Source of the DNA: Garcia nutans
Taxonomy: Eukaryota; Streptophyta; Magnoliopsida; Malpighiales; Euphorbiaceae
Assembly (NCBI GenBank): GCA_947685225.1
Contig: CANTUV010000009.1
Coordinates: forward strand, 1,178,001-1,242,000
Length of the DNA: 64,000 nucleotides
Direction: 5' to 3'
The first letter of the stretch is position 1, and each line of letters opens with the position of its first letter. The notes beneath the pieces are model-generated. The model saw nothing but the letters and a program-made list of their open reading frames with translations, had not been told where the DNA came from and did no database searches. The position numbers were made by a program, and so were the translations under genes. Below, piece after piece: positions 60,540 to 64,000 of this stretch.

Positions 60540-62976
60540 TTATAATGTAACTCTAACCAATAATGGGTAGCAGTGATCTTTTTCATAGCTGGGCCATGAA
60601 TTATTACCATTCATGAATCCATGATGACGCGTCCAAACTTCCCCATCATAGTTCTCTGTTACACAGAAATGCAAGCCGTTTTCTTCAACTTTCTCTAGAA
60701 ACTTATCCAGTGAATCACCTCTTTTAGGACTGAAGAATATTGCTTCTGAGGTCCCAGCATTTCTTAGTAAGAGTTTGACAGTACAAGCAAGGCCTTCGTG
60801 GAACTCCTTGAAAAAGGTGCTGTTAAAAATGGCGTAACATGTTATTGAACATGAAAGAAGATAAGTTCGGCCTAAAAAGGAAAAATACACCAGTGCACTT
60901 GCATGTGTACAAGGTTCCATGTCATTTTTGTTGGGCACAAGTGCCTTTTGTCAACTATTGTTGGAACTTTAGAGAATTCCCACCTTCAGTCCACTAAGGA
61001 ATTCCAATAACATAAGTTTCCTCACCCAATCACATTGAGAATTAAATTGTAAAATTCATTAGTAGGAAAGAAAAAGTCATCAGTCAGATAGATAAGGGGA
61101 TGTGGCATGTCATGTAAAGTTATACACATAAAAATGGATCCGTTATTACTACCACACTGGTGCAAGAAACTTTCCAAACCCTGTCTTTATCTGAAGTACA
61201 AATAACAGATTATGGTTGATTACATGGCACTTGGGACAAATTTATTAGCGATGAAGATGTAAAATCATTTGATACAGTTTTCACGTTCCTTTCCCACTTT
61301 ATTTTTCAGATAAAGAAAGGTAAATTATGATGCAAACATATTGAAACGGAAAGTTAAAAGAAGCAGAACTCACCAATCACTGGCAACAATGACATCAAAA
61401 GTGTTAGAGATATTTGAAGTATCTTCTAAATCCCAGTGCAATTTCATACTTTTCACCTTTGTACTACCAAATGCTTTAGAATTAGCATCAATGTTACGCT
61501 GAATATCTGGATGTTAAGAACACCTAAAATAAACGTATAATTGAGAAATGAAAGTGAGGCTTGTCACCTCTAAACTCAACCACAAAAGAAAGAAAATAAA
61601 TGAAAGACCGTCAAAAGCAGGAAAATAAACAAAATTTTAGTAATACAACATTGCCGCCTTTGTCATGATTAACTGACCAGCATGAGCTTGGCATAAACCA
61701 AAGATATGCCTCAGCAAGAAAATTACATCCCCAAAATGCACCACAAACAAGCATATTTGAACTATAACTCAAAATGATTGGAATGTAATTCTATAAATAA
61801 TAAATTACCAGCAAGATGATTGCTAGAACATGCAACATCAAACAGTTTGCACCCAAGGAAGGCTCAGACCAGGTAGTGAATACTCCAGGCCTAACTCATA
61901 TTCTCCAAGTCTTGGGCCTATAACTCAAACCTAGGGCCACCAACTTGAGAATACAGCTTAAGAATTATGAAAATCTGAATGAGTCACAAACAATTTAGCA
62001 TTCATTCAGTAAGAAATCGGCCACAAAATTTTCAAGCCTAAAACCCAAACTAGAACAATCAATGACTATTAAACAATTAACTCTGGAGACCAGGTATATA
62101 CATCGCAATAAAACCTTGCTTTAACACAGCCTGAGATCAGGTCAAAATTAACATTCATTAATGCACTATAAATGTACATCTTTTCTCCTGGGTCTCCAAT
62201 GATGAACAGAGCCAACCAAGCATTAGCATGCAATTGTCTTGCATGCCAGTATTAACTTTGAGAAATAGATTTGCCAACTAAACTTCTTTTGCCAACTAAA
62301 CTTCTTATGCCATGTCTCACTAACTAATTCTACCACTTATCATGCTATTTGTAAGGGCAACAGAAGACTATGAGTTCCAATAATAACAATCAAGAGGGTG
62401 TCTCTGGAATTTGTCAAAGGTTGGGGAATTATTGTTTTATGTTGGTACAGCCTTGCACGAAACCCAATACACAATTTCAAAATTATATTATTTACTTCAA
62501 CAGTACTGAACCTGCTAAATTTCTTTGCTTCTCACATAATTTACGATAAAAGTTGTAGGAAATTTTTTTAATTAATCAGAGATTCAAAACTTAAAAATTT
62601 AATTTCCTTTATACTAAAATGCAATAAATAATCATAAAGTTCTCATATATATTAACCACAAGAATATGCAAATCCAAAGGATACAATCAACAACTTGAGG
62701 ATTTCCATCAGAGATTACAACTTCTAATGCCTCAGTAGCGGCGGCAATAACTAATCCAGCCAAGCCATAGCCTGAGCCAAGCTCAATAACTCTTTTAGAC
62801 CTAAAAAATTGGACAAGGAATTGGCATAAACAAATGTAGTGCATGCAATCATAAAAAGTGAGATACAAATACAAGTTTTCTCTAGCAAACACAGAGTGAC
62901 ATATTTTTTACAAACCTGAACATGCCAGCATGTGACAAGCAAAAATAAGCAAGGACATCTTCTGATGGCCAATGAC
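60540..62976 (-). CDS. Calmodulin-lysine N-methyltransferase-like protein, 3' exons only (partial)
   Basis: A class I SAM-dependent methyltransferase that, by family, trimethylates a calmodulin lysine. Four exons join in frame with GT-AG borders: 62976-62916, 62800-62685, 61506-61374 and 60819-60540 (stop at 60542-60540), coding for ~195 residues. They carry H-W-P-S-E-D-V-L-A-Y-F, then motif I V-I-E-L-G-S-G-Y-G-L-A-G-L, the acidic ribose-contact strand V-V-I-S-D-G-N-P, D-V-I-V-A-S-D-C-T-F-F, and a C-terminal W-T-R-H-H-G-F...H-C-Y-P-L-L-V-R-V. This is the C-terminal two thirds of the usual plant protein. The exon coding for the N-terminal part, ending in a one-base phase before 62976, was not found up to 64000 and may lie beyond the window. 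The frame is open throughout, so the gene looks functional. The substrate is inferred from similarity to plant CaM KMT proteins; other lysine methyltransferases of this fold cannot be excluded. Confidence 0.88.
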
Positions 62977-64000
62977 CTACATAAAAGTATCATTTTAAAA
63001 AATCATAGCCGTAAATAAGATAAAGCAGAAAAGATGAACAGTCACATATATGAACCATTGGAATTTGAACCTTCCGTTTGACAAATTTAACACCAATTAA
63101 AAGCCTGCTGATAGTGATTTCTGCCATCTTCCCTTATGTTATTGCATTTAACCAACTAGTGCAGTCATTACAGAAGTTGAAATGATAGTAGGAGCACAAA
63201 ACAGAACTTCACAAATAAATAGCTTTCTTATAATCAAATTATCAAAGGAATAAGAAAAAAGGAGGACTCCACCCTCCTTGAAATGTCGCCCACTTTCCAA
63301 GCAATGAGCCATCCCCAATTGTCCAACCAACAAACATTTGCTTTTAGCAATAAGCATCATTCAAATTATGACTTTGGTCATTGGTTTCGTCTGCTACTAA
63401 AAAACGATGCAATTTGGTTTGAAGTGATACAAATGAAATTCATGGTTTTACAATTTAGTTTTAGTTCCATAACAGTAAGAAACCAAACTAAACTGTACAC
63501 TCATATTTATATATGCTAATAAATATGAGTTATTTTTACAGTATTTAGAAGTTTTAATACATATAAGGATTTTTTATTTTTTTTATTAACATGAGTCTGC
63601 TATCTCATAAGCCTAATAGTTGTGGCAAAATGAGAAAAAAAAAAGGTTGCCAAACCATTTTGAAAACCAGACTAAAGAATAATATTTTAATTTGCTTGGT
63701 CTGGTTTAGCTTGATCATAAAATCTCCTTTTAACTGTCCAACTGAGGCGTAATCAAGTAAAAATAAGATAACTAAACAAATAAAGGTCAAGGGTGAGATC
63801 AAGTCTTAGTCTTGATCTTTTACAATTCTTTGCTTCCTGCCCCACTAGCCCTCCTTGTTCTATTAAGGTTTGTGACTAAAAAGATAGTATTTACGATGAG
63901 AGAGTCTCCATGAAATGAAAAAACTACCAAAGCATGGCAGGCACATAAGAATCATTATTGTTACTTGCCATTCCTTCAGAGAAAGATATGCCATAGAAGG
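62977..64000. other. Probable intron or 5' region of the methyltransferase gene
   Basis: Lies upstream (minus strand) of the first recognised exon. I searched for the expected upstream exon pattern and saw none. The ORFs at 63148-63360, 63283-63519 and 63605-63802 carry no recognisable domain. Confidence 0.4.

Noticed and set aside
1..64000. tRNA, rRNA, CRISPR or organelle-derived segments
   Set aside because: I scanned for tRNA B-box (GGTTCGAATCC-like) sequences, spaced short repeats and organelle genes and saw none that hold up. A dedicated tRNA search was not possible here.

Overview
This window is nuclear DNA from a flowering plant. It is very AT-rich, its genes are split by GT-AG introns, and the intergenic space is full of plant transposons. 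The genes are a leaf-type ferredoxin-NADP+ reductase, a cold-shock-domain/zinc-knuckle protein, an ARO-type armadillo protein and two thaumatin-like proteins. They read as eudicot. A rosid is my guess, but the sequence alone does not fix the species. There is no operon, CRISPR array or prokaryotic or viral cassette.

Layout. 1-2240: 5' part of a decayed Ty1/copia element on the minus strand, running off the left edge. Its LTR abuts, to the base, a 5'-truncated ARO-like pseudogene (2241-3527), which is a tandem duplicate of the intact single-exon ARO-like gene at 4777-6555. 7369-9652 (-): complete nine-exon chloroplast FNR gene. 12168-12841: a GC-rich miniature LTR element (TRIM). 13270-18126: an L1-type LINE (minus) inserted into an older plus-strand LINE-derived element. 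18585-19337: cold-shock/CCHC protein. 20319-21491: a ~0.6 kb tandem duplication carrying a hairpin MITE.

24227-25906 and 51594-53184: two thaumatin-like (PR-5 family) genes on the same strand. They share the same three-exon structure and intron phases, and each has a C-terminal hydrophobic tail that suggests membrane or GPI attachment. The roughly 25 kb between them contains no gene I can support. It holds two TRIMs with target-site duplications, two 600-bp hAT-type elements with 8-bp duplications, Stowaway and Tourist MITEs, further LINE remnants and long AT-rich tracts. 60540-62976 (-): the 3' four exons of a calmodulin-lysine N-methyltransferase-like gene whose 5' end lies beyond or near the right edge.

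The genes do not form a pathway; each is an independent nuclear locus. I found no undescribed biological system. The most informative structures are the nested transposons, the LTR/pseudogene junction, the duplicated gene pairs, and a near-perfect palindrome flanked by direct repeats inside an intron of the second thaumatin-like gene. All exon boundaries were inferred by eye from splice consensus, reading-frame continuity and family knowledge; no alignment was run.
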